Assembly: GCF_004349315.1 (NCBI RefSeq)
Contig: NZ_SMLH01000001.1
Location: 496,001-560,000 of the forward strand
Direction: 5' to 3'
DNA from: Flavobacterium ranwuense
GTDB lineage: Bacteria; Bacteroidota; Bacteroidia; Flavobacteriales; Flavobacteriaceae
DNA: 64,000 nucleotides
Part shown: piece by piece, positions 26,952 through 36,088 of the stretch
Position numbering within the stretch: the first letter of the stretch is position 1
Layout of the letters: every line of letters starts with the position of its first letter
The notes under the pieces: generated by a model
Database searches by the model: none
The model's input: the letters and a program-made list of their open reading frames with translations, nothing else
What the model was told of the DNA's origin: nothing
Position numbers and translations under genes: made by a program

Positions 26952-27647
26952 ATGATACAAGTAAACAACCTTTCAAAAACATACAACGGAACAACCGTAT
27001 TAAAAATAGATAATTTAGAAATAAAAAAAGGCGAAAGCTTTGGATTAGTGGGCAATAATGGAGCCGGAAAAACCACTTTTTTCAGCCTTTTATTGGATTT
27101 AATCCAGCCTTCAACAGGGAATATTGTCAACAATGAGGTGCAAGTAAACACCAGCGAAAACTGGAAACCATTCACCGCTTCTTTTCTTGATGAAAGCTTC
27201 CTGATTGGCTACTTAACGCCCGAAGAATATTTTTATTTCATAGGCGATTTACGCGGACAAAACAAAGCCGATGTCGATGCTTTATTGGCCACACACGAAG
27301 AATTTTTCAACGGAGAAATACTTAAAAACAAAAAATATTTACGCGATTTATCCAAGGGAAACCAGAAAAAAGTGGGCATCATCGCCACTTTAATCGGGAA
27401 TCCTGAAGTGATAATTTTAGATGAACCGTTTGCTAATTTAGATCCAACGACACAATTTAGATTGAAGAAAATCATCAAGGATTTAGCAGACAATCCTGAT
27501 GTTACTGTGCTGGTTTCCAGCCATGATTTATTGCACACCGTTGAGGTAAGTGACAGAATCGTTACTTTACACAAAGGCGAAGTGGTTAAAGACATTCAAA
27601 CTTCTGAGGAAACATTAAAGGAGTTAGAAGCATTTTTTGCGGTTTAA
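26952..27647 (+). CDS. ABC transporter ATP-binding protein
   Basis: A 231-residue ATPase subunit with Walker A GNNGAGKTT, signature LSKGNQKKVG (LSxG variant), Walker B VIILDEPFANLDP and the H-loop in SSHDLLHTVE. It pairs with the upstream permease to form an exporter at the inner membrane, probably as a (permease, ATPase)2 complex. It is the last gene of the PadR-led operon and is followed by an 11-bp inverted repeat that could end transcription. Confidence 0.95.
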   Translation: MIQVNNLSKTYNGTTVLKIDNLEIKKGESFGLVGNNGAGKTTFFSLLLDLIQPSTGNIVNNEVQVNTSENWKPFTASFLDESFLIGYLTPEEYFYFIGDLRGQNKADVDALLATHEEFFNGEILKNKKYLRDLSKGNQKKVGIIATLIGNPEVIILDEPFANLDPTTQFRLKKIIKDLADNPDVTVLVSSHDLLHTVEVSDRIVTLHKGEVVKDIQTSEETLKELEAFFAV

Positions 27648-27680
27648 AATTCAATGTAACAGTTATAGACAAAACAGTTT

Positions 27681-27738
27681 ACCGCTAATTCGTCAACTGT
27701 ATTTATTAATTTGAGTGTTTAATCAGAGAATTAGCGGT
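27681..27738 (+). terminator. Inverted repeat, possible terminator of the ABC operon
   Basis: ACCGCTAATTC (27681-27691) and GAATTAGCGGT (27728-27738) are perfect 11-bp arms around a 36-base loop, followed by TTATTTTTAG. The long loop makes it an unusual terminator. Confidence 0.4.
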
Positions 27739-27794
27739 TTATTTTTAGTCTGTCAAATCAAAAGGTATAGCATTCAAGCCTGTAAGAGTTTAAT

Positions 27795-27905
27795 TTGGGC
27801 GTGACCCGGAAAAAAAATCCGGGTCGGGCTTTCACTCTCAATCTTTTTTATTCTTAAAAAAAAGAATAAAAAAGGATTTCCGTTACATCCCTCACGCGCG
27901 CATGT
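27795..27905. repeat. Flavobacterium-type intergenic repeat, copy A
   Basis: A hairpin GACCCGG-A-rich-CCGGGTC (27801-27823) is followed by CGGGCTTTC, CAATCTTTTTT, a second hairpin (TTCTTaaaaaaaAAGAA type) and AAAAAAGGATTT. The same ordered words recur at 39.65-39.73 kb. I recall this kind of element as dispersed in Flavobacterium intergenic regions. The 366-base gap (27648-28013) between the ABC operon and sprE holds only this and the inverted repeat at 27681. Confidence 0.6.
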
Positions 27906-28013
27906 GACTCAAATAAACCCCGATAATTTTCACGATATCAAAAAGAAACGTATTTTTACCAGTAAGTATACTAAAAAGCATATTTAAAAGTTAATTGATA
28001 AAAACGTTTTCCA

Positions 28014-30644
28014 TTGAAAGTCAATAGATTTAAACAGTTATTTTTCTTCTTATTTTTCGTTTTTTTAGTAGCCTGTTCTACTAAGAGAGATACTTTTATG
28101 TCCAGAAATTCCCATGCCTTAAGTACAAAATATAATATTTTATACAACGGTCAAGTAGGTTTGGACAAAGGGGTCAAGGAAATAAAATCCAACAGTGATG
28201 ATGATTTCTGGAAACGTCTGCCGGTAGAAAAAATGCAAATTGTAGAAGACTTCACTTCCACCGCAACACCAAAAAACACGAATTTTGAATTGGCTGAAGC
28301 CAAAGCTACCAAAGCCATTCAAAAACATTCCATGAACATTGGCGGAAGAGAGAAGAACACTCAAATTGACGAAGCATATCTTATGCTTGGTAAATCCCGC
28401 TATTACGACCAACGATTTGTTCCGGCACTTGACGCTTTCAATTATATTTTGTACAAATATCCCAACAGCAGCAAGATTTATGAAGCTAAAATTTGGCGCG
28501 AAAAAACCAATATGCGTTTAGGAAATGACGCTTTAGTAATAAAAAATATAAGTAAATTATTAGAAGATCATGAAGTAAAAAAACAAGTTTTTGCTGATGC
28601 AAATGCGCTTTTATCAGAGTCTTTTTTGAATTTAGAAGAAAAAGACAGCGCAGTTGCTAAACTAAAATTAGCCATAGAGTTTACCAAAGTAAATCAGGAA
28701 AGAGCACGATATCGTTTTGTTTTGGGACAATTATATCAACAATTAGGATACAAAGACAGCGCCGCTAATGCGTATCAATCAGTGATAGACATGAACCGAA
28801 AAGCGGACAGAAAATTTGTCATTCAGGCGCATGCTAAAAAAGCAGAGTTATTTGATTATCAAAACGGGGATTTCAATTCCTTTACAAAAACATTTGATAA
28901 ACTGGCCAAAGACAGAGAAAATCGACCGTATAAAGATTTAATTTTTCATCATATGGCGGTGTTTTATGATCAGAAAAACGATCAGAAGAAAGCCTTAGAT
29001 TTTTACAACTTATCCTTAAGAACAGATTCAAAAGATTCCTATTTAGTAGCTTCAAATTACCGAAATTTAGGAAATATGTATTTTAGAAATGCTGAATATC
29101 CTACTGCTGCAAAATATTATGACAGTACATTGGTAAAACTCAATGACAAAACCAGAGAGCATAATAAAATTCAAAAAATTAGAAATAATCTGGATGAAGT
29201 GATTTTGTATGAAGGTCTTGCCAAAAGAAATGATAGTATTTTGAATGTTGTTTCATTGAATGAGAATGATAAAATTGCCTATTTTGAAAAGTACATCGTT
29301 AAACTAAAAGAAGAGGATGAAATCAAGAGAGTTTTAGAAGAAAAACGAAAAGAAAAACAAGAAAATATAGAAAGAAATAGTACAACCAGTTCTATTGATC
29401 CGGCTTCTAATCAGGAACCTGGAAAACCGGCAAAAAAATCAGCATTGCTGCCGCCGGCGATTACTAATGTTTCCTCACAACAAGCGGGTAGTATTTTCTA
29501 TTTTTATAATCCTACTACCGTAGCTTTCGGAAAAATAGAATTCAAAAAAATATGGGGTGACAGAACCCCGAATGGCAATTGGAGAATATCATCCAGCACC
29601 GGAAATCCAACTGCGGTGGATCCGTTGAGTGATGATAAAGAAACTTTTCAGAAAGAATCAACTGCGGATAAAATGGTGGAGCAGCAGTACACCACGGATT
29701 TTTATTTGAAACAACTTCCAATAACACAAACGGAAATAGACAGTATTGGTAAAGAACGTAATTTTGCCTACTACCAATTGGGAATTATTTATAAAGAAAA
29801 ATTCAAAGAAAATAATTTAGCCATCGCTAAACTGGAACAATTATTTAACAATAATCCAGAGGAAAAACTGGTTCTTCCATCGATGTATAATTTGTATAAA
29901 TTATATCAAATCACGGATGCAAACAAAGCAGAAGAGATGAAAAAAAGAATATCGGCTCAATATCCGGATTCTCGTTATGCACAAATTGTAAACAACACAA
30001 GTTCAAATATGGCTTCTGTAAATGAAACGCCAGAAAATGTGTATACTAAATGGTATAAATTATACGAACAAGAACAGTTTGTTATGGTTTTAGAGAACTC
30101 AGACGCTTTGATTAATCAGTTTTCGGGAGATGAAATTGCATCAAAATTTGAACTGCTTAAAGCAAACGCCATTGGAAAACTGCAAGGAGTAATGGCATAC
30201 AAAAATGCCCTGCAAGGAGTGGCTGATAATTATCCAAATAGCGAAGAAGGCAAAAATGCCCAAGAAATCTTGACGAGTCAAATTCCGTTTTTAGAGAAAA
30301 TGGAGTTGAATACAACCGATTCAAATAATTGGAAAATTTTATATCGAGTAGGTTCACGAGAGGATAAAAATACAAAAGCAATAGAGGAAAAAATCAAAAC
30401 GTTTATTGCTGCTGAAGACCTTCAGGGACTATATTATTCCTATGACATTTATACTGAAAAAGAAAATTTCATCACGATTCACGGAATAAAATCAGAAGTT
30501 TACGCTAAAGACATTGTATTTGTATTGAAGGATAATGTAAAATATAAATTGGTCGATCCTGCTATCGTGGTTTCGGGTGAGAACTACAAAGTGATTCAAA
30601 TCAAGAAAAATATGGACACTTATTTGGCGCCAAAAAATCCATAA
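28014..30644 (+). CDS. sprE: Type IX secretion/gliding lipoprotein SprE (PorW)
   Basis: An 876-residue lipoprotein with lipobox LVAC (Cys21-22 region) and a long series of TPR-type helical repeats (about 95-380 and again about 590-800), separated by a polar low-complexity linker near 430-480. The N-terminal CSTKRDTFMSRNSHALSTKYN is typical of SprE/PorW. In Flavobacterium johnsoniae SprE is needed for gliding and type IX secretion; PorW is thought to link the trans-envelope motor to the outer-membrane translocon. The start is a TTG, since no ATG precedes the signal peptide. Bactofilin follows after 2 bases. Confidence 0.93.
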   Translation: MKVNRFKQLFFFLFFVFLVACSTKRDTFMSRNSHALSTKYNILYNGQVGLDKGVKEIKSNSDDDFWKRLPVEKMQIVEDFTSTATPKNTNFELAEAKATKAIQKHSMNIGGREKNTQIDEAYLMLGKSRYYDQRFVPALDAFNYILYKYPNSSKIYEAKIWREKTNMRLGNDALVIKNISKLLEDHEVKKQVFADANALLSESFLNLEEKDSAVAKLKLAIEFTKVNQERARYRFVLGQLYQQLGYKDSAANAYQSVIDMNRKADRKFVIQAHAKKAELFDYQNGDFNSFTKTFDKLAKDRENRPYKDLIFHHMAVFYDQKNDQKKALDFYNLSLRTDSKDSYLVASNYRNLGNMYFRNAEYPTAAKYYDSTLVKLNDKTREHNKIQKIRNNLDEVILYEGLAKRNDSILNVVSLNENDKIAYFEKYIVKLKEEDEIKRVLEEKRKEKQENIERNSTTSSIDPASNQEPGKPAKKSALLPPAITNVSSQQAGSIFYFYNPTTVAFGKIEFKKIWGDRTPNGNWRISSSTGNPTAVDPLSDDKETFQKESTADKMVEQQYTTDFYLKQLPITQTEIDSIGKERNFAYYQLGIIYKEKFKENNLAIAKLEQLFNNNPEEKLVLPSMYNLYKLYQITDANKAEEMKKRISAQYPDSRYAQIVNNTSSNMASVNETPENVYTKWYKLYEQEQFVMVLENSDALINQFSGDEIASKFELLKANAIGKLQGVMAYKNALQGVADNYPNSEEGKNAQEILTSQIPFLEKMELNTTDSNNWKILYRVGSREDKNTKAIEEKIKTFIAAEDLQGLYYSYDIYTEKENFITIHGIKSEVYAKDIVFVLKDNVKYKLVDPAIVVSGENYKVIQIKKNMDTYLAPKNP

Positions 30645-30646
30645 AT

Positions 30647-31057
30647 ATGTTTGATAAAAAGCAAAAATCATACACTGATCTTTTGGGTAAAACCAATAGA
30701 ATTGTTGAAGGAACTACTATAAAAGGCGATATTATTTCGCATGCTGATTTTAGATTAGACGGAAACTTGATAGGGAATTTTCAGTCTGGAGGGAAAATAG
30801 TCATCGGCCCAGCCGGAAGCGTTATTGGAGATATTGTGTGTAAAAATGCGGATATTGAAGGAAAATTTGACGGAAAAATTCAAGTAACCGAAGTGCTGAA
30901 TGTAAAATCAAAGGCAAGTATTCATGGAGAAGTTACCACGGGAAAACTATCAGTAGAGCCGGGTGCTGATTTTAGCGCTTCGTGTACAATGAAGACAAAT
31001 ATAAAAAATCTAATCCAGAACGATGGACAGCAATCCCAACAAAAAAAGAGCGAATAA
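30647..31057 (+). CDS. Bactofilin (polymer-forming cytoskeletal protein)
   Basis: A 136-residue bactofilin: a short polar head and a beta-helix core with hexad-like repeats (IIGPAGSVIGDIVCKNADIEGK broken over several rungs), starting NRIVEGTTIKGDI. Bactofilins form nucleotide-independent filaments at the membrane and position envelope machinery. It starts 2 bases after sprE and its last 35 bases are overlapped by atpZ. The position suggests coordinated production with the secretion/gliding apparatus. Confidence 0.93.
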   Translation: MFDKKQKSYTDLLGKTNRIVEGTTIKGDIISHADFRLDGNLIGNFQSGGKIVIGPAGSVIGDIVCKNADIEGKFDGKIQVTEVLNVKSKASIHGEVTTGKLSVEPGADFSASCTMKTNIKNLIQNDGQQSQQKKSE

Positions 31058-31250
31058 ATGGCTCGCGCTGATTAACATTCCGATTCAAATGGGAGCGATC
31101 ATCTTTCTGTTTTCCTATTTCGGAGACTGGTTAGATGAAAATTATCCCCATCCAAAAGTATATTACAGTAAAGTTTTAGTAATGGTTGGCGTTGCACTGG
31201 CTTTGTATAATGTGATACGACAGGTAAACGAAATCAATAAAATGCAATAA
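31023..31250 (+). CDS. atpZ: AtpZ/AtpI-type small membrane protein
   Basis: A 75-residue protein with two membrane helices (WLALINIPIQMGAIIFLFS and VLVMVGVALALYNVIRQV), of the AtpZ family, linked to assembly or ion handling of F-type ATPases. It begins inside the last codons of bactofilin in another frame (35-base overlap), suggesting translational coupling. The genes that follow are an AtpI-like protein and atpB. Confidence 0.82.
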   Translation: MDSNPNKKRANKWLALINIPIQMGAIIFLFSYFGDWLDENYPHPKVYYSKVLVMVGVALALYNVIRQVNEINKMQ

Positions 31251-31313
31251 TTTTTCAAAAGAAAAATCAATAAAAACGAGCTATAAACGTCTGGATGGTC
31301 GTGTAAATTAAAA

Positions 31314-31321
31314 TATCTTTG
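31314..31321 (+). promoter_or_regulatory. -7 promoter element (TATCTTTG)
   Basis: An exact TAnnTTTG match 35 bases before the ATG at 31356, immediately followed by GCGCCTTAGTGCC, a repeated Bacteroidota word. Confidence 0.4.
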
Positions 31322-31355
31322 CGCCTTAGTGCCATTACGGCAAAAAACAAACACA

Positions 31356-31748
31356 ATGAATTTAAAAAATTACAAACCACTTCTGCCTTTATTGGCACTT
31401 GCGGGATTGGCTTATGTTGTTCATCGGGTTGCTTTTTATGTATTAGACATAGATGATGCGACTTTTTATTATTCGATAGAAACCCTTTATATGTTGTTTC
31501 TGGGATTGTCTATTATGGTATTTGTGGTCTTGTTAAAAGTCAAAGAACGCAGTTTTGATAACGTGGGCATGTCGTTTCTTTTAAGCACCAGTATTAAAAT
31601 GATTGTTTGTTATCTGATTTTAAAGCCTATATTGCAGGCTACAACACAAAACAATGCAATAGAGAAAAAGAATTTTTTTATGATGTTTATTCTCTTTTTA
31701 GCAATTGAAACCATATTAACAATACGTATATTAAACGAAAAGCAATAA
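31356..31748 (+). CDS. AtpI-like membrane protein
   Basis: A 130-residue protein with four membrane spans, starting MNLKNYKPLLPLLALAGLAY. It sits between atpZ and atpB, where an AtpI-like protein is expected in Flavobacteriia. AtpI is thought to help c-ring assembly. The frame is open from a GTG at 31329, but the ATG at 31356 follows a promoter-like element and fits the membrane protein start. The name is from context plus topology, not a strong motif. Confidence 0.72.
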   Translation: MNLKNYKPLLPLLALAGLAYVVHRVAFYVLDIDDATFYYSIETLYMLFLGLSIMVFVVLLKVKERSFDNVGMSFLLSTSIKMIVCYLILKPILQATTQNNAIEKKNFFMMFILFLAIETILTIRILNEKQ

Positions 31749-31796
31749 ATATGTTATTCAAGGAACAAATCCATCAAAAATAATTTTTTATATTCT

Positions 31797-31825
31797 TTTG
31801 AATATTAATAAAAGATGTACATTTG
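31797..31825 (+). promoter_or_regulatory. Promoter of the atpBEFHAG operon
   Basis: TTTG (31797-31800) and TACATTTG (31818-31825) with 17 bases between them match the Bacteroidota -33/-7 pair. This is the best promoter in the window and lies 44 bases before the atpB ATG. Confidence 0.65.
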
Positions 31826-31868
31826 CACCAAATTTCAGAAACGTAATAAATTAAGATAATTAACTGTT

Positions 31869-33017
31869 ATGGTGATTTCAAACAAACCACTTAGATTTAT
31901 AGTAGCGACTTTAGTAGCCTGTCTTCCTTTAATGAGTTTTGCAAATCCTGAACAGGATTCTGTGAAAGTAAAAACAGAAGTTGCTCATGAAGTAAAAACA
32001 GAAGAAGCTCATGAAGGAGCTCATGCTGAACCAACAGATGTAAAATCTGAGATTAAGGAATTTATTAATCATCACCTTTTGGATTCTCATTCTTTTACCT
32101 TAAATGCGGATAAGGAAACAGGATCACATAATGGTTTTTCATTGCCTATTATTCTTTGGGATAATGGTTTGCAAGTATTTTCTTCTTCAAAATTTCATTA
32201 TGGTGAAGAAACTGCAGAACATAATGGAAACTTCTATGTATTGCATCACGAAAAAATATACAAAACGGAGGCGGATGGAGCTTTGACAGAAGAGCACGGT
32301 CATCCAACAAATGTTAAACCATTGGATTTATCAATCACTAAAAGTGTTGTTGGTATTTTATTTGTTGCAATTTTAATGTTTTTCTTGTTTAAAGGCTTGG
32401 CAAAATCGTACACAAAAAACGGAGGAATTGCTTCTGGAGCCGGACGTATATTTGAACCTATCGTTTTATACGTTAGAGACGAAATTGCAATACCAAATAT
32501 TGGGGAAAAGAATTATAAGAAATACATGAGTTATTTATTGACGATATTTTTCTTTATTTTATTTCTAAATATCTTAGGATTAACTCCACTAGGATTTAAC
32601 ATAACAGGAAATATTGCGATAACAGCATCACTAGCTTTGTTGACGTATTTAATCACAACTTTCTCGGCTAATAAAAATTATTGGGCGCACATTTTCTGGA
32701 TGCCAGGTGTGCCAACACCTATGAAATTTATTTTGGCTCCAATTGAATTATTGGGAACAATCATTAAACCATTTTCATTAATGATACGTTTGTATGCTAA
32801 CATTTTAGCAGGACACGTAGTTTTGATGAGTATCATCGGTTTAATGTTTATTTTTAAAAGCTGGATTGGAAGCAGTTTGTCATTTGGATTGGCATTTGTG
32901 CTAATGATTCTTGAAATATTAGTGGCTTTTTTGCAAGCGTATATTTTTACAATGTTATCTGCACTTTATTTTGGAGCAGGAAATGAAGAGCATCATCACG
33001 AGGAAGCTCACCATTAA
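31869..33017 (+). CDS. atpB: F-type ATP synthase subunit a
   Basis: The proton-channel subunit of FoF1, 382 residues against about 270 in E. coli. The additional length is an N-terminal signal-like segment (FIVATLVACLPLMSFA) plus an E/H-rich periplasmic stretch (residues ~30-110) typical of Bacteroidota. The conserved arginine helix is IKPFSLMIRLYANILAGH. The C-terminus ends in a run of Glu and His. First gene of atpBEFHAG. Confidence 0.95.
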   Translation: MVISNKPLRFIVATLVACLPLMSFANPEQDSVKVKTEVAHEVKTEEAHEGAHAEPTDVKSEIKEFINHHLLDSHSFTLNADKETGSHNGFSLPIILWDNGLQVFSSSKFHYGEETAEHNGNFYVLHHEKIYKTEADGALTEEHGHPTNVKPLDLSITKSVVGILFVAILMFFLFKGLAKSYTKNGGIASGAGRIFEPIVLYVRDEIAIPNIGEKNYKKYMSYLLTIFFFILFLNILGLTPLGFNITGNIAITASLALLTYLITTFSANKNYWAHIFWMPGVPTPMKFILAPIELLGTIIKPFSLMIRLYANILAGHVVLMSIIGLMFIFKSWIGSSLSFGLAFVLMILEILVAFLQAYIFTMLSALYFGAGNEEHHHEEAHH

Positions 33018-33095
33018 GTCGAAAGTCAAACGTCGAAAGTTTAAAAGTCAGCTTGACTTTATGACATTAGACTTTACAACTTTAGACTATTAATA
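33018..33095. repeat. Inverted-repeat spacer between atpB and atpE
   Basis: Many copies of AAAGTC/GACTTT words give an imperfect fold-back, with AAAGTC and GACTTT at its centre. It is not coding. Similar words fill Flavobacterium intergenic gaps. It may act as an RNA processing or stability element inside the operon. Confidence 0.5.
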
Positions 33096-33123
33096 AGAAT
33101 GTTTAATTTTTAATATATATATT

Positions 33124-33315
33124 ATGCAAATTCCAACTATTGTAGGAGCAGGATTGATTGTTATCGGAGCAGGTTTAGGTATTGGTAGAATTGGTGGTTC
33201 AGCAATGGACGCTATTGCTCGTCAACCAGAAGCTTCTGGAAAAATCCAAACAGCTATGCTTATCGCAGCTGCACTTATTGAAGGTATTGGTTTCGCTGCG
33301 TTATTCGCATCTTAA
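33124..33315 (+). CDS. atpE: F-type ATP synthase subunit c
   Basis: A 63-residue hairpin of two membrane helices. The loop is ARQPE and the ion-carrying carboxylate is the Glu in ALIEGIGFAALF. The residue after Glu is Gly instead of Ser/Thr and helix 1 has no Gln at the sodium position, so it should carry protons. It is flanked by hairpins on both sides, which fits a need for extra c-subunit mRNA. Confidence 0.96.
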   Translation: MQIPTIVGAGLIVIGAGLGIGRIGGSAMDAIARQPEASGKIQTAMLIAAALIEGIGFAALFAS

Positions 33316-33326
33316 TTAAAGCTTAA

Positions 33327-33366
33327 AAAACAATAGTTGCAACGGTTGGTTGTGACTATTGTTTTT
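33327..33366 (+). terminator. Hairpin with T-run between atpE and atpF (partial terminator?)
   Basis: AAAACAATAGT (33327-33337) pairs with ACTATTGTTTT (33355-33365) around a 17-base loop, followed by T residues. Inside an operon it may be an attenuator or a 3' stabiliser of the atpBE mRNA. Confidence 0.5.
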
Positions 33367-33429
33367 AAAATTAAAACATTAAAAATTGCGATTAAGCAAT
33401 TCATACTTTAAAATTTATAATTAGATATA

Positions 33430-33930
33430 ATGGATAAGTTAATAAATGATTTTTCGTTTGGTTTGTTTATTTGGCAAATAGTAATATTTGTTGGATTGAT
33501 ATTCATGTTAAAAAAATTCGCTTGGAAACCAATTCTTGATGCAGTTAATGATAGAGAAGAAGGAATTAAAAATGCATTACTTTCTGCTGAAAATGCTAGA
33601 AAAGAAATGCAAAATCTTCAAGCTGACAACCAACGTATTTTGCAAGAAGCAAGATTAGAGCGTGACAACATGCTTAAAGATGCTCGTGAAATGAAAGAAA
33701 AAATGGTTGCTGATGCTAAAAGCGAAGCGCAAGTTCAAGGTCTGAAAATGATCGAACAAGCGAAAGCAGCAATTGAAAGTGAAAAAAATGCAGCAATGGC
33801 TGAATTGAAATTACAAGTTTCAACGTTATCATTGAGTATCGCAGAAAAAATATTGAAAGACGAATTATCTAACAAAGAAGCTCAAACTAAATTAGTTGAG
33901 AAAATGTTAGGTGACGTAAAGTTAAACTAA
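33430..33930 (+). CDS. atpF: F-type ATP synthase subunit b
   Basis: A 166-residue peripheral-stalk subunit: a single N-terminal membrane helix (LFIWQIVIFVGLIFML) and a long charged helix forming the dimeric stalk (about 30-140). Starts MDKLINDFSFGL. It joins Fo to F1 through subunit delta, whose gene is 5 bases downstream. Confidence 0.95.
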   Translation: MDKLINDFSFGLFIWQIVIFVGLIFMLKKFAWKPILDAVNDREEGIKNALLSAENARKEMQNLQADNQRILQEARLERDNMLKDAREMKEKMVADAKSEAQVQGLKMIEQAKAAIESEKNAAMAELKLQVSTLSLSIAEKILKDELSNKEAQTKLVEKMLGDVKLN

Positions 33931-33935
33931 CAATT

Positions 33936-34469
33936 ATGGCAAGTACAAGAGCAGCAATTCGTTATGCAAAAGCAATTCTAGACTTAGCAAACTCAAAAGG
34001 TGTTGCCGAAGTTGTAAATAACGACATGAAATCTATTGCTTCGACAATTAATGGTAATTTGGAATTGAGTACTTTTATTCAAAATCCGACCATGAAAGTG
34101 GAAGTGAAAGAGAAAGCACTGTTAGAAGTTTTTGCAGGTATCAATGGTGTAACTCAAGGGTTGTTTCATTTGTTATTTGAAAACAAAAGATTCGAAATTC
34201 TAGAAGCAATTGCAATAGAATACAGTAAATTATCTGACATTATGAATGGTGTTGAAGTAGCTCAGGTTACTACAGCGATTCCTATGGATGCAGCATTAGA
34301 AGCACAAGTTTTGGCTAAAATTGCAACATTATCGGATAAAAAAATTACAATAGAAAATATAGTAGATGCTTCAATCATTGGAGGATTTATTCTAAGAATA
34401 GGCGACAAGCAATACAATGCTTCAGTAGCCAACAGATTACAAGTATTAAAAAGAGAGTTAAGTAATTAG
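33936..34469 (+). CDS. atpH: F-type ATP synthase subunit delta
   Basis: The 177-residue OSCP/delta subunit, with N-terminal RAAIRYAKAILDLA and the C-terminal DASIIGGFILRIGDKQYNAS that marks the family. It binds the top of the alpha/beta ring and the b dimer. Lies between atpF (5 bases) and atpA (38 bases). Confidence 0.95.
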   Translation: MASTRAAIRYAKAILDLANSKGVAEVVNNDMKSIASTINGNLELSTFIQNPTMKVEVKEKALLEVFAGINGVTQGLFHLLFENKRFEILEAIAIEYSKLSDIMNGVEVAQVTTAIPMDAALEAQVLAKIATLSDKKITIENIVDASIIGGFILRIGDKQYNASVANRLQVLKRELSN

Positions 34470-34507
34470 TTTTATTGCACATTTAAGTGTCTAAATTATA
34501 AATTAAG

Positions 34508-36085
34508 ATGGCGGAAATCAAACCTGCTGAAATTTCAGCAATATTAAGAAAGCAAGTAGAAGGTTTTGAATCTGGTGCTACACTAGAAGAAGTAGGAACA
34601 GTACTTCAAGTTGGAGATGGTATTGCTCGTGTTTACGGGCTTTCTAATGTTCAATATGGAGAGTTAGTTGAATTTGACAATGGATTAGAAGCTATTGTTT
34701 TGAATCTTGAAGAAGACAATGTAGGTGTGGTACTTTTAGGACCATCTACAGGAATCAAAGAAGGTTCAACGGCAAAAAGAACGCAACGTATTGCTTCTCT
34801 TAAAGTAGGAGAACAAATGGTAGGTCGTGTAGTAAACACCCTTGGTTTTCCAATTGATGGAAAAGGACCAATTGGTGGAGATTTATACGAAATGCCTTTG
34901 GAAAGAAAAGCTCCTGGAGTTATCTTCCGTCAACCAGTTACTGAGCCATTACAAACAGGTATCAAAGCAGTAGATGCTATGATTCCAGTTGGTCGTGGAC
35001 AACGTGAGCTAGTTATTGGTGACCGTCAAACAGGTAAATCAACTGTTTGTATCGATACCATCTTAAATCAAAAAGAATTTTACGATGCTGGGAAACCAGT
35101 ATTCTGTATATATGTTGCAATTGGACAAAAAGCGTCAACTGTAGCAGGAATTGCTAAAATGTTAGAAGAAAAAGGAGCAATGGCGTACACCATTATTGTT
35201 GCTGCTAATGCTTCTGATCCAGCTCCAATGCAAGTTTATGCTCCTTTCGCAGGTGCTGCAATTGGAGAATATTTTAGAGATTCAGGTCGTCCGGCTTTAA
35301 TTGTTTATGATGATTTATCTAAACAAGCTGTTGCATACCGTGAGGTTTCTCTTTTATTAAGAAGACCACCGGGACGTGAAGCATATCCTGGAGACGTTTT
35401 CTACTTACACAGTAGATTATTAGAACGTGCTTGTAAAGTAATTGCAGATGATGGAATTGCTAAAGACATGAACGATTTACCAGATTCATTGAAATCAATT
35501 GTAAAAGGTGGTGGTTCTCTTACTGCTTTACCAATTATTGAAACTCAAGCTGGTGACGTTTCTGCATATATCCCAACAAACGTAATTTCGATTACAGATG
35601 GTCAAATTTTCTTGGATGGAGATTTGTTTAACTCTGGGGTTCGTCCAGCAATTAACGTAGGTATTTCGGTATCTCGTGTTGGAGGAAATGCACAAATTAA
35701 ATCAATGAAAAAAGTAGCAGGTACTTTAAAACTAGATCAAGCACAATTCCGTGAATTGGAAGCGTTTGCTAAATTTGGTTCTGATTTAGATGCCGTTACT
35801 TTAAATGTAATTGAAAAAGGAAAAAGAAACGTTGAGATCTTGAAACAAGGTTTGAACGATCCTTATACTGTTGAAGATCAAGTTGCGATTATCTATGCTG
35901 GTTCTAAAAACTTATTGAGAAATGTTCCTGTGAACAAAGTAAGAGAATTTGAGAAAGATTTCTTGGAGTTCTTGAACAATAAACACAGAGCTACTCTTGA
36001 TGCGTTGAAAGCAGGAAAATTAACAGACGAAATTACAGATGTAATCGAAACTGTAGCAAAAGAATTATCAGCAAAATATAACTAA
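34508..36085 (+). CDS. atpA: F-type ATP synthase subunit alpha
   Basis: A 525-residue regulatory nucleotide-binding subunit of F1. Walker A is GDRQTGKST and the arginine finger region lies in [13 protein letters not shown]. It is complete and strongly conserved; codon use is biased to frequent codons as expected for a highly expressed gene. The atpD and atpC genes do not follow, as usual for Flavobacteriia. Confidence 0.97.
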   Translation: MAEIKPAEISAILRKQVEGFESGATLEEVGTVLQVGDGIARVYGLSNVQYGELVEFDNGLEAIVLNLEEDNVGVVLLGPSTGIKEGSTAKRTQRIASLKVGEQMVGRVVNTLGFPIDGKGPIGGDLYEMPLERKAPGVIFRQPVTEPLQTGIKAVDAMIPVGRGQRELVIGDRQTGKSTVCIDTILNQKEFYDAGKPVFCIYVAIGQKASTVAGIAKMLEEKGAMAYTIIVAANASDPAPMQVYAPFAGAAIGEYFRDSGRPALIVYDDLSKQAVAYREVSLLLRRPPGREAYPGDVFYLHSRLLERACKVIADDGIAKDMNDLPDSLKSIVKGGGSLTALPIIETQAGDVSAYIPTNVISITDGQIFLDGDLFNSGVRPAINVGISVSRVGGNAQIKSMKKVAGTLKLDQAQFRELEAFAKFGSDLDAVTLNVIEKGKRNVEILKQGLNDPYTVEDQVAIIYAGSKNLLRNVPVNKVREFEKDFLEFLNNKHRATLDALKAGKLTDEITDVIETVAKELSAKYN

Positions 36086-36088
36086 TTT

